Assembly (NCBI GenBank): GCA_963782465.1
Contig: CAWAJR010000005.1
Span: forward strand, 310,001-374,000
From: JAODBJ01 sp963782465
Lineage (GTDB): Bacteria; Actinomycetota; Acidimicrobiia; IMCC26256; PALSA-610
DNA length: 64,000 nucleotides
Reading direction: 5' to 3'
A model generated the notes under the pieces. That model saw only the letters and a list, made by a program, of their open reading frames with translations, did no database searches and was not told the origin of the DNA. The position numbers were made by a program, and so were the translations under genes. Positions 35,616 to 44,301 of the stretch are shown piece by piece; within the stretch, counting starts at the first letter, position 1, and every line of letters begins with the position of its first letter.

Positions 35616-36865
35616 TACGACGCCTCCGAATACCGGGTGGCCGAGGCTCGGGCGAACGGCATGTGCAGGGTGAAGGAGGAACCTTCACCTTCGACGGACT
35701 CGACGGTCACCTCACCGCCATGCACCTGCACGACGTGGCGCACGATCGAAAGACCGAGCCCCGTACCGCCGGTTTGGCGGCTGCGGGCACGATCGACGCG
35801 ATAGAAGCGTTCGAAAATGCGTTCCAGATCGCGCTTGGGGATACCGATGCCGTGATCGCTGACGGTCACGCAAACCCGGCCGGTTTCGAGCCGCGCCGCG
35901 ACCTCGACACCCGCACCTTCGTCGGAGTACTTCACCGCGTTCTCGAGCAGGTTCACGAGCGCGCTCAACACCTGGCGGCGGTCACACACGATCTCGACAT
36001 CGGGGATTGGCAACACGATGGTGAGGGGAACATCGGCCAGATCGGCGGCCGCTCGGATCTGGTCGACGGCATCACCGATGAGAAGCGGCACGGGGAAGGG
36101 CTCACGTGTGGGGTTCTCCTGCGCTTCGATCAGGCTGAGGTCGAGCAGGTCGTCGACGATCCGGCCGAGACGGTCCGCTTCGCGCACGACGCGCTCGGCC
36201 AGTTGTTGCATCACCGCCGCGTTCGGTGAACTGGAGATCGTTTCGGCCAGCAAGGTGAGCGCGCCGATCGGCGTCTTCAACTCGTGGCTCACGTTGGCCA
36301 CGAAGTCGCGGCGAACGCTCTCGACCCGGCGGGTCTCCGACACGTCGCGCACGAAGGCGACGGCGCCAACGATCTCGTGGTCCGATACGAGCGGTTGGGC
36401 GCGCACATGGAGCGTCTGGCGGGGTGGCCCGAACAGCTGCAACTCGCGCTGGCCCGCCTCGCCTCTCCGGGCCGCGTCGAGCAACTGTTGCATCGCCTCC
36501 GCGGCCAGGGCGTCGGCATGACGGGCGTCGTGGAATCGCTCCGCCGTGCTGCTCCGCAGCACGGTTTCGCCGTTCGCGTCGACAATGACGACACCGTCGA
36601 TCGCCGCGTCGACCGCGAGGGCCAAGCGGTCGCGTTCGAGTTCGACATCGTGCGCACGGGTCCGTTCATGGTCGGCCGACTGTTCGAGATGGGAAAGCAC
36701 CGTCTCGACCCGCTCGGCGGTACGACCGTCGACGGCGTCGTCGAGCCGGCTGGCGAAGTCGAACAGCTGCCGTTGCAACGCACGTCGCGAGCGCGCGAAC
36801 GCAAGGGTCACGAGGCACAGCGCCGCCAGTGCGACGACGAGGCCGGCCCAACCGAGAAGGTTCAT
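35615..36865 (-). CDS. SenX3/PhoR-like sensor histidine kinase
   Basis: 416 residues. One N-terminal membrane segment (LGWAGLVVALAALCLVTLAF), a PAS-like domain around residues 80-165 (AIDGVVIVDANGETVLRSST), the H box FVANVSHELKTPIGAL, N box NLLENAVKYSDEG, and G boxes DHGIGIPKRDLERIFERFYR and GGTGLGLSIV. A single TM plus PAS is the SenX3 layout; SenX3 senses phosphate through the Pst-PhoU system. It is paired with the downstream regulator gene. Confidence 0.92.
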   Translation of the reverse strand: MNLLGWAGLVVALAALCLVTLAFARSRRALQRQLFDFASRLDDAVDGRTAERVETVLSHLEQSADHERTRAHDVELERDRLALAVDAAIDGVVIVDANGETVLRSSTAERFHDARHADALAAEAMQQLLDAARRGEAGQRELQLFGPPRQTLHVRAQPLVSDHEIVGAVAFVRDVSETRRVESVRRDFVANVSHELKTPIGALTLLAETISSSPNAAVMQQLAERVVREADRLGRIVDDLLDLSLIEAQENPTREPFPVPLLIGDAVDQIRAAADLADVPLTIVLPIPDVEIVCDRRQVLSALVNLLENAVKYSDEGAGVEVAARLETGRVCVTVSDHGIGIPKRDLERIFERFYRVDRARSRQTGGTGLGLSIVRHVVQVHGGEVTVESVEGEGSSFTLHMPFARASATRYSEAS

Positions 36866-36893
36866 GTCTGTCGAACGCCCGGCACCGATCGGT

Positions 36894-37736
36894 TCAACCG
36901 AAGCGACCTGTGATGTAACCCTCGGTGCGCGGATCGGACGGGTTCGTGAACAGCCGTTCCGTCACCTCGAACTCCACGAGTCGGCCCACCCTCGACTCGT
37001 CGTCGCTCGCGTCCGTCGTCATGAACGCGGTCATGTCGCACACGCGTGCAGCCTGCTGCATGTTGTGCGTGACGATGACGATCGTGTAATCAGCCTTGAG
37101 TTCGGCCATGAGGTCTTCGATGCGCGACGTCGCGATCGGGTCGAGCGCCGAGCACGGCTCGTCCATGAGGATGACCTCGGGCTGCACCGCGACACACCGG
37201 GCGATACAGAGCCGCTGTTGCTGGCCACCCGACAGCGCGTACGCGTTCTCCTTGAGCTTGCCCTTCACCTCGTCCCACAACGCCGCGCGGGTGAGCGACT
37301 GTTCGACGACCTCGTCGAGCCCCTTGCGCCGGCCCATGATGCGCGGGCCGTAGGCCACGTTGTCGTAGATCGACTTCGGGAACGGGTTCGGCTTCTGGAA
37401 CACCATGCCGATCCGGCGGCGAACCTCGACCGGGTCGACGTTGGTCGCGTAGAGGTCTTGGCCGTGGTAGGTGAGCCGCCCCTTGACCGACGCGCCGGGG
37501 ACCAGATCGTTCATCCGGTTGAAGCACCGGAGGAGCGTGCTCTTGCCGCAACCCGATGGCCCGATCAGGCCGGTGATGCGCCGCGCCGGGATGTCCATCG
37601 ACACACCCTCGACGGCGACGCGGCCGCTGTAGAGGACGCCAACGTCTTCGAGCTCGAAGACGTTGGCGATCACCTCCGGTTCGGCCTCGGGCTCCCGGGC
37701 TACGGCGCCCGACAGATTCACCGTCACGCTCGACAT
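36894..37736 (-). CDS. pstB: phosphate ABC transporter ATP-binding protein
   Basis: 280 residues with Walker A GLIGPSGCGKSTLL, Q loop VFQKPNPFPKSIYDNVAYGP, signature ALSGGQQQRLCIARC, Walker B EVILMDEPCSALDP and the switch His in VIVTHNMQQAARV. It powers PstSCA. It is transcribed divergently from phoU-pstSCA, which is unusual because pstB normally ends that operon. ATG 37736 is preferred over 37769. A PHO-box-like repeat lies 184 bases upstream. Confidence 0.95.
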   Translation of the reverse strand: MSSVTVNLSGAVAREPEAEPEVIANVFELEDVGVLYSGRVAVEGVSMDIPARRITGLIGPSGCGKSTLLRCFNRMNDLVPGASVKGRLTYHGQDLYATNVDPVEVRRRIGMVFQKPNPFPKSIYDNVAYGPRIMGRRKGLDEVVEQSLTRAALWDEVKGKLKENAYALSGGQQQRLCIARCVAVQPEVILMDEPCSALDPIATSRIEDLMAELKADYTIVIVTHNMQQAARVCDMTAFMTTDASDDESRVGRLVEFEVTERLFTNPSDPRTEGYITGRFG

Positions 37737-37925
37737 CGTCTCACCACTCTCCGCGGCAGACACCACCAATTCGACCTACGCACCTCGATGTGCAGCCGGC
37801 ACGGTTCGACCGGCCTGGGCGACCAACAAATCGCTGCCCCTCCCGAAAAGGCTACCGGCGAATGGGCCGTACGGCGACCTTAGAAAGCCCGCCTGTCCCG
37901 AGCCTGCACTGGTGGTGGACCAAGG

Positions 37926-37947
37926 GTGAACAGGCAGTGAACAGGAA
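37926..37947 (-). promoter_or_regulatory. PHO-box-like direct repeat between pstB and phoU
   Basis: On the plus strand GTGAAC occurs at 37926 and 37937, exactly 11 bases apart; on the minus strand this reads as two GTTCAC units, the core of the actinobacterial PHO box for PhoP/RegX3-type regulators. It sits in the divergent region and could serve pstB, phoU or both. Confidence 0.55.
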
Positions 37948-38050
37948 GACCGACTCGGACAGGCCCTCGACCCAAGGCTTGCCGGGATCGGCACAATGGC
38001 GAGGACGAAACAACCCCGCAACGATCCGGCGCCGCGCCGGAGGAGTGGTC

Positions 38051-38734
38051 GTGGCCGAAAACCGCAAGCAGTACGCAGAGCACCTCGACGAGATCCGCGC
38101 CGATCTGATCAAACTCGCCGCCCGTAGCTGCGAGCAGATCGGTGCGGCGACCCAGGCGCTGCTCGACGGCGACCTCGGCGTCGTCGACCAGATCTACGCG
38201 ACGCACGAGGAGATCAAGGCCCTCGACGTCGAGATCGAGCACCGCGCCTACCAGCTGTTTGCGTTGCAGCACCCGCTCGCGTCCGACCTGCGGACGCTCC
38301 TCGCGGTGTTGCGCATCCTGCACGAGATCGAGCTCACGGCCGGCCTCATGAAGAACGTCGCCCGCCAGACTCGCCGCATCTACCCGCGCGAGTTACCGCC
38401 GCGAGTTCGCGGGATCATCGAGCGGATGGGCGCGCAGGCGAGCGTGCAGATGCACCTGGCCGTCGATGCGTTCGCCGACGGCGACGCCGCCGTCGCGTCG
38501 GCGTTGCCCGACATGGACGACGTCATGGACGATCTGCAGAAGGAACTCTTCCGTGCAATCTTCTCGTCGGGAGCACCCGATGAGAACGCGCTGCAGATGG
38601 CGGTGCAGATCGCGTTCGTCGGTCGCGACTACGAGCGGGCCGCCGACCACGCCGTCACGATCGGCCGCTGGGTCGACTTCATGGTGACCGGCCGCCTCCC
38701 CGGGGAAACGACGAACGAGTCGGGCTTCGACTGA
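38051..38734 (+). CDS. phoU: phosphate signalling protein PhoU
   Basis: 227 residues, two three-helix PhoU repeats: VAENRKQYAEHLDEIRADLI, EEIKALDVEIEHRAYQLFAL, HPLASDLRTLLAVLRILHEI, then VQMHLAVDAFADGDAAVASA and DYERAADHAVTIGRWVDFMV with the metal-binding E/D-x-x-x-D pattern. PhoU links the Pst transporter to the sensor kinase. GTG 38051 follows GGAGG with 6 bases between; GTG 38045 is an alternative. It heads the phoU-pstS-pstC-pstA set. Confidence 0.92.
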   Translation: MAENRKQYAEHLDEIRADLIKLAARSCEQIGAATQALLDGDLGVVDQIYATHEEIKALDVEIEHRAYQLFALQHPLASDLRTLLAVLRILHEIELTAGLMKNVARQTRRIYPRELPPRVRGIIERMGAQASVQMHLAVDAFADGDAAVASALPDMDDVMDDLQKELFRAIFSSGAPDENALQMAVQIAFVGRDYERAADHAVTIGRWVDFMVTGRLPGETTNESGFD

Positions 38735-38764
38735 CTGAAGCCCGCTGGGGACTGTTCCGGCGAC

Positions 38765-38786
38765 GTTCACCTCTCGTTCACGCCGT
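38765..38786 (+). promoter_or_regulatory. PHO box upstream of pstS
   Basis: GTTCACCTCTCGTTCACGC: two GTTCAC units 11 bases apart, matching the direct-repeat PHO box. It starts 92 bases before the pstS start codon and lies between phoU and pstS, so pstS probably has its own phosphate-starvation promoter. Confidence 0.65.
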
Positions 38787-38856
38787 GGCAGCGGCCAATC
38801 CATCCCGTTTCCTTAGGGTCGCTGGCGTCCAATCAGGCAGAAACAGGGGGACATCC

Positions 38857-39981
38857 TTGACTGCATCCCGGCCCACCCGGCGGGTCTTGCTCGTGTCCAC
38901 GGTTGCGCTCGCGCTGGTCCTCAGCGCGTGCGGCAGCAGCAAGAGCACCTCGTCCGACACCAGCACGTCCAGCGGCAGTGCAACAACCGCTGGCGGGTCG
39001 ACCGACCTTTCCAGCCTCCACGCGACGCTCAACGGCTCGGGCTCCAGCTTCCAGCTGACGTTCGACGAGGCCGCGATCCAAGGCTTCACCGACAAGGCAT
39101 CGGGCGTCACCATCAACTACCCGGGCGGTGGCTCCGGGAAGGGCAAGACCGACCTCGCCGCCGGCCCCAACAAGGTCGTCGACTTCGCGGGCACCGACAG
39201 CCTCGTGAAGCCCGAAGACGTGTCGAAGTACGACAGTGGCGGCGGGATCCTCTACTTCCCGACCGTCGGGGCACCGATCACCGTGTCGTACAACCTGAGC
39301 GGGGTCACCGACCTCAAACTCGACGCCGACACGCTCGCGAAGATCTTCCAGGGCGACATCAAGACCTGGAACGACCCCGCCATCGCGGCGCTGAACTCGG
39401 GGACGACCCTTCCGAGCACCAGCATCGTGGTCGCGCACCGGTCCGACGCATCGGGGACGACGAGCAACTTCTCGAAGTACCTCGACACCGCGGCGAGCGG
39501 AGTCTGGACGCTCGGATCGGGTGACACGATCAACTGGCCCGCGGGCACGCAGGCCGGGAACGGCAACCCCGGCGTCGCCCAGATCGTGAAGAGCACGGCC
39601 GGGGCGATCGGCTACGTCGACCTGGCCGACGCGAAGGCCTCCAACCTCGTGTACGCGCAGATCAAGAACAAGTCGGGGAACTTCGAGCAGCCCACGCTCG
39701 ACGGCGCTTCGGCGGCGATCGGCGGCGCGACCATCGCGGCCGACCTCACCTACAGCCCGCTCGACGCGGCCGGTGCCGACGCCTACCCCATCACGTCGCC
39801 CACCTGGATCATCGTGTACAAGAATTGGACGAACGCCGACAAGCTCGCCGCGATGAAGGCATTCCTCAACTACATCCTCACCGACGGCCAGCAGCTCGCC
39901 AGCCAGGCGGGGTACGCGGCGCTCCCGGCGGAACTCGCCCAGAAGGCGATCGCGCAAATCGACCAGATGAAGATGGGATAG
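38857..39981 (+). CDS. pstS: phosphate ABC transporter substrate-binding lipoprotein
   Basis: 374 residues. TTG 38857 follows AGGGGG and gives a signal peptide RRVLLVSTVALALVLSAC, with the lipobox Cys near residue 25 and a Ser/Thr/Gly-rich linker. The binding domain has LNGSGSSFQLTFDEAAIQGF, VDFAGTDSLV, YNLSGVTDLKLD, IFQGDIKTWNDPAI and RSDASGTTSNFSKYLD, all PstS landmarks. It captures phosphate outside the membrane and passes it to PstCA. Confidence 0.95.
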   Translation: MTASRPTRRVLLVSTVALALVLSACGSSKSTSSDTSTSSGSATTAGGSTDLSSLHATLNGSGSSFQLTFDEAAIQGFTDKASGVTINYPGGGSGKGKTDLAAGPNKVVDFAGTDSLVKPEDVSKYDSGGGILYFPTVGAPITVSYNLSGVTDLKLDADTLAKIFQGDIKTWNDPAIAALNSGTTLPSTSIVVAHRSDASGTTSNFSKYLDTAASGVWTLGSGDTINWPAGTQAGNGNPGVAQIVKSTAGAIGYVDLADAKASNLVYAQIKNKSGNFEQPTLDGASAAIGGATIAADLTYSPLDAAGADAYPITSPTWIIVYKNWTNADKLAAMKAFLNYILTDGQQLASQAGYAALPAELAQKAIAQIDQMKMG

Positions 39982-39991
39982 ACGGAAACCG

Positions 39992-40981
39992 ATGACGTCC
40001 CTCACCGCGAACGACAAAAACGCGGGTGGGGGGCTGCAACGCAACGGGAACGCCGGCGACGTCTGGGCCGACCGCATCTTTCGCGGTTCGACCCTCGTCG
40101 CCGGCCTCACCGTTCTCGCGGCCCTTGCGCTGATCGCGTACTCGACGACGAAGCAGGCCTGGCCCGCGTTCCACCACGCGGGCCTCTCCTACATCACGTC
40201 GAAGACGTGGGACCCGGCGCACGAGAAGTTCGGCTCGCTGGCGTTCGTGTACGGCACGGTCGTCACGTCGCTGATCGCGATCGTCATCGCGGTGCCCGTC
40301 AGCCTGGGGATCGCCCTGTTCACGACGGAGGTCGCGCCACCCAGATTGCGGCGACCGATCGTGTACGTCGTCGACCTTCTCGCGGCGATCCCGTCGGTGG
40401 TGTACGGCTTGTGGGGCGTGCTCGTGTTCGGGCCGTGGATCGCCAAGCGCTACCTCACGATCTCGCATTGGGTGAACGGCATCCCGGTGCTCGACGCCCT
40501 CTTCGGCGGGGCCGTCACCGGACGAAGCCTCATGACCGCGGGGATCATCCTGTCGTTCATGGTGACGCCGATCATCACCGCGTTGACGCGCGAAACCTTC
40601 GCGACCGTGGCGCAGGACGACAAGAACGCCGCGCTGGCCATGGGCGCGACCCGGTGGGAGATGATCCGGGTCACGGTGTTGCCGAGGGTTCGGAGCGGCG
40701 TGGTCGCGTCGGTGATGCTCGGCCTCGGGCGCGCGATGGGCGAGACGATCGCGGCCGCGCTGGTGATCGGGGCCAATCACCAGGTCACGACGCACCTGTT
40801 CTCGTCGGGCGACTCGATGGCGGCGGTCATCGCCAACGAGTTCGGTGAGGCCCAAGGCGACTTCCGCGCCGCGCTCATCGGCCTCGGCGTGCTGCTGTTC
40901 GTGATCACGATCATCGTGAACGGGCTCGCCCGGCTGATCGTTCGGGCCACGAGCGGGAACTCGGCCGGGGTGGCGCTGTGA
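39992..40981 (+). CDS. pstC: phosphate ABC transporter permease PstC
   Basis: 329 residues with six predicted membrane helices (for example LVAGLTVLAALALIAYSTTK, TVVTSLIAIVIAVPVSLGIA, LLFVITIIVNGLARLIV) and the coupling loop ALAMGATRWEMIRVTVLPRV. The insertion IAKRYLTISHWVNGIPVL between helices is typical of PstC. It starts 10 bases after pstS, and its TGA overlaps the pstA GTG. Confidence 0.95.
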   Translation: MTSLTANDKNAGGGLQRNGNAGDVWADRIFRGSTLVAGLTVLAALALIAYSTTKQAWPAFHHAGLSYITSKTWDPAHEKFGSLAFVYGTVVTSLIAIVIAVPVSLGIALFTTEVAPPRLRRPIVYVVDLLAAIPSVVYGLWGVLVFGPWIAKRYLTISHWVNGIPVLDALFGGAVTGRSLMTAGIILSFMVTPIITALTRETFATVAQDDKNAALAMGATRWEMIRVTVLPRVRSGVVASVMLGLGRAMGETIAAALVIGANHQVTTHLFSSGDSMAAVIANEFGEAQGDFRAALIGLGVLLFVITIIVNGLARLIVRATSGNSAGVAL

Positions 40982-41892
40982 CCGCGACGCTCGAACAGTC
41001 ACCGGCGCTGCCGCCGGAACCGGCCGATTGGATGTTGCAGCGCACGGTGGCGCGCGGCCGGCGCGTACGCGACCGGATCGCGACCGCGTGGATGTTCGCA
41101 TCGGTGCTGGCGGCGCTGATCCCGCTCGTGTTCGTCTTCGGCTACGTCCTGCAAAAGGGCGCCAAGGTCATCGACAAGGCGTGGTTCACCAAAGACATCG
41201 CGATCATCGACCAGTTCCCCGGCGGCGGGATGAAGGCTGCGATCATCGGAACGCTGATCATCACGTTCTGGGCGACCGCCATTGCCGTGCCCCTCGGTGT
41301 GGGAGCCGCGATCTACCTCAACGAGTACGGGCGCAATCGTCGCCTCGCGCGGCTCATCCGCTTCCTCGCCGACGTCATGACCGGCGTCCCCTCCATCGTG
41401 ATGGGTTTGTTCGTCTTCTCGATCTTCACGTTGCGCTACGGCTTGCTCGGCTTCGGCGGCGCGCTCGCGCTCGCCGCGCTCATGCTGCCGATCGTGATCC
41501 GTTCGTCGGAGGAGATGCTGCGACTCGTCCCCGACGAACTCCGTCAGGCGAGCGACGGGCTCGGCGCCCGGCGCTGGCACACCGTGTTGCGGGTGATCCT
41601 GCCGGCCGCCCTCCCGGGCATCGTCAGCGGTTCGATGCTCGCGGTCGCGCGCGCCGCCGGAGAAACGGCGCCACTGCTGTTCACGATCGGAGCGTCACGA
41701 AAGACGAACACCGATGCCTTCCACGGCGCGAACACGGCGCTCCCGTCGCAGGTCTTCGGCAATGCCCAACGGCCATTTCAGGCTGCGATCGACCGGGGTT
41801 GGGGCGCGGCACTCACGCTCGTCGTGATCGTGTTCGTCTTCACGGTGATCGCGCGTGTGGTGAGCGCGCGGTTCGCGACCTACAAGCGCTGA
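40978..41892 (+). CDS. pstA: phosphate ABC transporter permease PstA
   Basis: 304 residues. Membrane helices include FASVLAALIPLVFVFGYVLQ, AIIGTLIITFWATAIAVPLG and VVIVFVFTVIARVVSARF; the conserved PstA segments IYLNEYGRNRRLARLIRFLA, TGVPSIVMGLFVF and coupling loop ASDGLGARRWHTVLRVILPA are present. Translation is coupled to pstC by a GTGA overlap. pstB is absent from the end of this operon and lies upstream in the other orientation. Confidence 0.95.
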   Translation: MTATLEQSPALPPEPADWMLQRTVARGRRVRDRIATAWMFASVLAALIPLVFVFGYVLQKGAKVIDKAWFTKDIAIIDQFPGGGMKAAIIGTLIITFWATAIAVPLGVGAAIYLNEYGRNRRLARLIRFLADVMTGVPSIVMGLFVFSIFTLRYGLLGFGGALALAALMLPIVIRSSEEMLRLVPDELRQASDGLGARRWHTVLRVILPAALPGIVSGSMLAVARAAGETAPLLFTIGASRKTNTDAFHGANTALPSQVFGNAQRPFQAAIDRGWGAALTLVVIVFVFTVIARVVSARFATYKR

Positions 41893-41904
41893 GCCGGTTC
41901 GCGA

Positions 41905-42177
41905 TCAGCTCTCGGGCTCGTCGCCCAGGTCCCATTCGAGGATGAGGTGTTCACGCTCGGCGTCGCGCGCGACGCGCTCGCGGTTGCGGCGGAACTGCGG
42001 GTCGTAAACCGGCAACAGTTGCAACCGGGCCATCGCACGCTGGCGGAACTCGTCGATCGCGTGCTGGTCGCCGAAGACCCGCCGGATGTCCCAGTGAGGC
42101 GCGACCGGGCCGGTGTAGATGATCTGCACGTGCCCTCGTGGCGGGATCTCTTCGAGTTCTTCGGCTTCGGTCGACAT
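41905..42177 (-). CDS. small acidic hypothetical protein
   Basis: 90 residues, MSTEAEELEEIPPRGHVQII then YTGPVAPHWDIRRVFGDQHA, IDEFRQRAMARLQLLPVYDP and a charged C-terminal end. No membrane segment or known motif. It looks like a real soluble protein with a compact alpha/beta pattern, but I do not recognise the family. It is convergent with pstA. Confidence 0.6.
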   Translation of the reverse strand: MSTEAEELEEIPPRGHVQIIYTGPVAPHWDIRRVFGDQHAIDEFRQRAMARLQLLPVYDPQFRRNRERVARDAEREHLILEWDLGDEPES

Positions 42178-42241
42178 GGCTGCAGGCTACCGGAGGGGGT
42201 CGGAGCGGCTGCTTGCGCCCCGACCCCGCCCGGGCGCTCGA

Positions 42242-43792
42242 TCAGGCGTTGGGCTTCGAACCGAGGACGACGCTGAACGTCTGCTCCTGACCCTTGCGAT
42301 TGACCGTGATCGTGACCTTGTCGCCGGGAACGTGGGCGCGAACGGCGTTGATCACGTCGTCGGTGGTGGTCACCGCAGTGCCGTCGATCTTCACGATCAC
42401 GTCACCGACCTTGATGCCGGCCCGGCTGGCTGCCGACCCGCTCGTCACGTCGGCGACGTACGCACCTTGGTTCACGGACAGGTTTTCCCGGCTCACCAGG
42501 CTCGACGTGATCGGTTCGGTGCCGACGCCGAGGAAGGCAAGCTGTGGTTGCTTCCCGTTGCTCAGCGCCGCGATCGCAGGCTTCGCCTCATTGATTGCGA
42601 TCGCGAAGCCGATGTTGTTCGACTGGCTCGGATCGGCGATTGCGGTGTTGATGCCGACAACTTGGCCGTTCGCGTCGACGAGCGGACCGCCGGAGTTACC
42701 GGGGTTGATCGCGGCGTCCGTTTGGATCGTGTTGGGGATGTCGACGCCGTTCGGGTTGCTGTTGCTCCCCGGCTCCTGGAGGATGCGGTTCACACCTGAA
42801 ACGATGCCGCTCGTTACCGTCGGCGCGCCCTCGATACCGAGCGCGTTACCGATCGCAACGACTTGGTCGCCGACTTCGAGCGCGTCGGAGTTCCCGAATT
42901 GCACGGTCGGCAGGTTGCTCGCATCGACTTTGATGACCGCAAGGTCCGACTGGGTCGAGACGCCCAACACCTTGGCCTTGAGTTGCTGACCATCGGCCAG
43001 CTTCACGGTGACGCTGCTCGCGTCGGAGACCACGTGCGCGTTGGTCGCGATACGACCGTCGGGCGAGATGATGAAACCGGTACCGACGCCCTGCTCCGAG
43101 CCACCGAAGCCGCCGCTGTTGATCACGACGTCGATGCGCACGACCGCCGGGCCGACTTTCTGCAGGATCGCCTGGATGTCGCCCGGCGATTGGATGATCG
43201 ACGCGGGCCGGGACGGGGCGGTGCTGGCCGACTGTTCGATGATGGTCTTGGTGCCGCCGTTGTGGTCGGTCGCGGCGACGACGCCACCGCCGATGAGCGC
43301 GCCGACCAGCGCGGCCGCGGCGGCAACGGCGGCGATCTTCGAACCGGCACGGCTCCGGGACGCCCCGCTGCCGGTTCCGCCGTTCGCAGGAGGCGTCGGG
43401 GCCCACGCGGCCGACGGGATGGTCGGCTCACCGGGACCTCCCTCGCCGGGCGCCGTGGGCGGGAGCGGGGGTTCGGGTGCACTGCCGGCCGCCGACCAGG
43501 TGGCACCGGGCGCCCACGCCGCGCTGGGCGGGAACGACGGTTCCATGCCCGGGGGGGTTTCGCCCGCCGCGGCCGAAGTCTCGGAACCGGCGCTCACGTC
43601 GATCCAGGGCGAGAAGGCGGGGGGCGGTGGGACCGTTTCAGCCGGAGCAGCAGGTGGCAGGTCCTGGGAGTCGGTTTGGGCAGTCGGAGGTGCCGGCTCC
43701 AACGCTTCAAGGGGCTCGGCCCCGGTTTCTCCGGGGCCGTTCTCGGGCCCGCGCTCGGGGTCGGGAGCGCTTGTCGGCGTGTTCTCGTCCAT
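42242..43792 (-). CDS. HtrA/DegP-type membrane serine protease with PDZ domain
   Basis: 516 residues. A Pro/Ala-rich cytoplasmic N-terminal ~160 residues, one membrane helix (KIAAVAAAAALVGALIGGGV), a trypsin-like domain with the triad His in IATNAHVV, Asp in SDLAVIKVDAS and Ser in NPGNSGGPLVD, then a PDZ domain (GAYVADVTSGSAASRAGIKV, GDVIVKIDGTAV). HtrA proteases remove misfolded envelope proteins. A GGAAC-N17-CGTT promoter-like site lies just upstream, matching one before the ECF sigma gene nearby. Confidence 0.94.
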   Translation of the reverse strand: MDENTPTSAPDPERGPENGPGETGAEPLEALEPAPPTAQTDSQDLPPAAPAETVPPPPAFSPWIDVSAGSETSAAAGETPPGMEPSFPPSAAWAPGATWSAAGSAPEPPLPPTAPGEGGPGEPTIPSAAWAPTPPANGGTGSGASRSRAGSKIAAVAAAAALVGALIGGGVVAATDHNGGTKTIIEQSASTAPSRPASIIQSPGDIQAILQKVGPAVVRIDVVINSGGFGGSEQGVGTGFIISPDGRIATNAHVVSDASSVTVKLADGQQLKAKVLGVSTQSDLAVIKVDASNLPTVQFGNSDALEVGDQVVAIGNALGIEGAPTVTSGIVSGVNRILQEPGSNSNPNGVDIPNTIQTDAAINPGNSGGPLVDANGQVVGINTAIADPSQSNNIGFAIAINEAKPAIAALSNGKQPQLAFLGVGTEPITSSLVSRENLSVNQGAYVADVTSGSAASRAGIKVGDVIVKIDGTAVTTTDDVINAVRAHVPGDKVTITVNRKGQEQTFSVVLGSKPNA

Positions 43793-43825
43793 CGATCCTC
43801 CGTGTGGAGCTTTCGTCGAGATGTG

Positions 43826-43851
43826 AACGCCGGGGCAACGAATGACGTTCC
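43826..43851 (-). promoter_or_regulatory. ECF (SigE-type) promoter candidate for htrA
   Basis: On the minus strand GGAAC (43851-43847), 17 bases, CGTT (43829-43826). The same elements and spacing occur before the ECF sigma gene (46349-46374) and the whiB gene (43956-43981). The -10 lies 33 bases before the htrA ATG. Confidence 0.6.
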
Positions 43852-43955
43852 GGAAGGGTCACACTCTTGTCAAGATCTAACCCTAGGTACGGATAGTGGT
43901 CCCGGAACGGGTAGGTACAGGAGCGGCTCGCCCGGGCCGGTTCCACTGAACTCCG

Positions 43956-43981
43956 GGAACTCCAGACTCGTACGGATCGTT
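43956..43981 (+). promoter_or_regulatory. ECF (SigE-type) promoter candidate for whiB gene
   Basis: GGAAC (43956-43960), 17 bases, CGTT (43978-43981), identical in pattern to the sites at htrA and the sigma gene. The predicted transcript start is within a few bases of ATG 43991, so little or no leader would be present. Confidence 0.55.
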
Positions 43982-43990
43982 GGAAAGGAG

Positions 43991-44254
43991 ATGACGGTGC
44001 AAGAAACCCCCGACGAATACGCCTGGATGCTGCACGCCAAGTGCAGAGGCGTCCGCCCAGCCGACTTCTTTCCCTCCGACGGCCTCGGCGTCGAATCGGC
44101 GCAGCATGTGTGCCACAACTGCCCCGTTCGCGCCGAATGCCTCGAGTACGCGCTCGAGAACCGGATCGAGCACGGCGTGTGGGGCGGTGCGTCCGAACGT
44201 GAACGGCGCCGCATCCTGCGCCGCCGGCGCCAGCTGAGCGCGACGCAGAACTGA
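43991..44254 (+). CDS. WhiB-family Fe-S transcriptional regulator
   Basis: 87 residues. Four cysteines in the WhiB arrangement (C14-type in HAKCRGVRPADFFP, then HVCHNCPVRAECLEYAL) bind a [4Fe-4S] cluster. GVWGGASERERRR is the conserved turn followed by the basic DNA-binding tail RILRRRRQL. WhiB proteins are found only in actinobacteria and their phages and act together with sigma factors. RBS AAGGAG lies directly before the ATG. It sits between htrA and the RseB-like gene. Confidence 0.95.
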   Translation: MTVQETPDEYAWMLHAKCRGVRPADFFPSDGLGVESAQHVCHNCPVRAECLEYALENRIEHGVWGGASERERRRILRRRRQLSATQN

Positions 44255-44301
44255 CCCGCCGCCCTGGGCCCCGACGGCACAGCCGTCGGCCGGTCCGGCG
44301 G

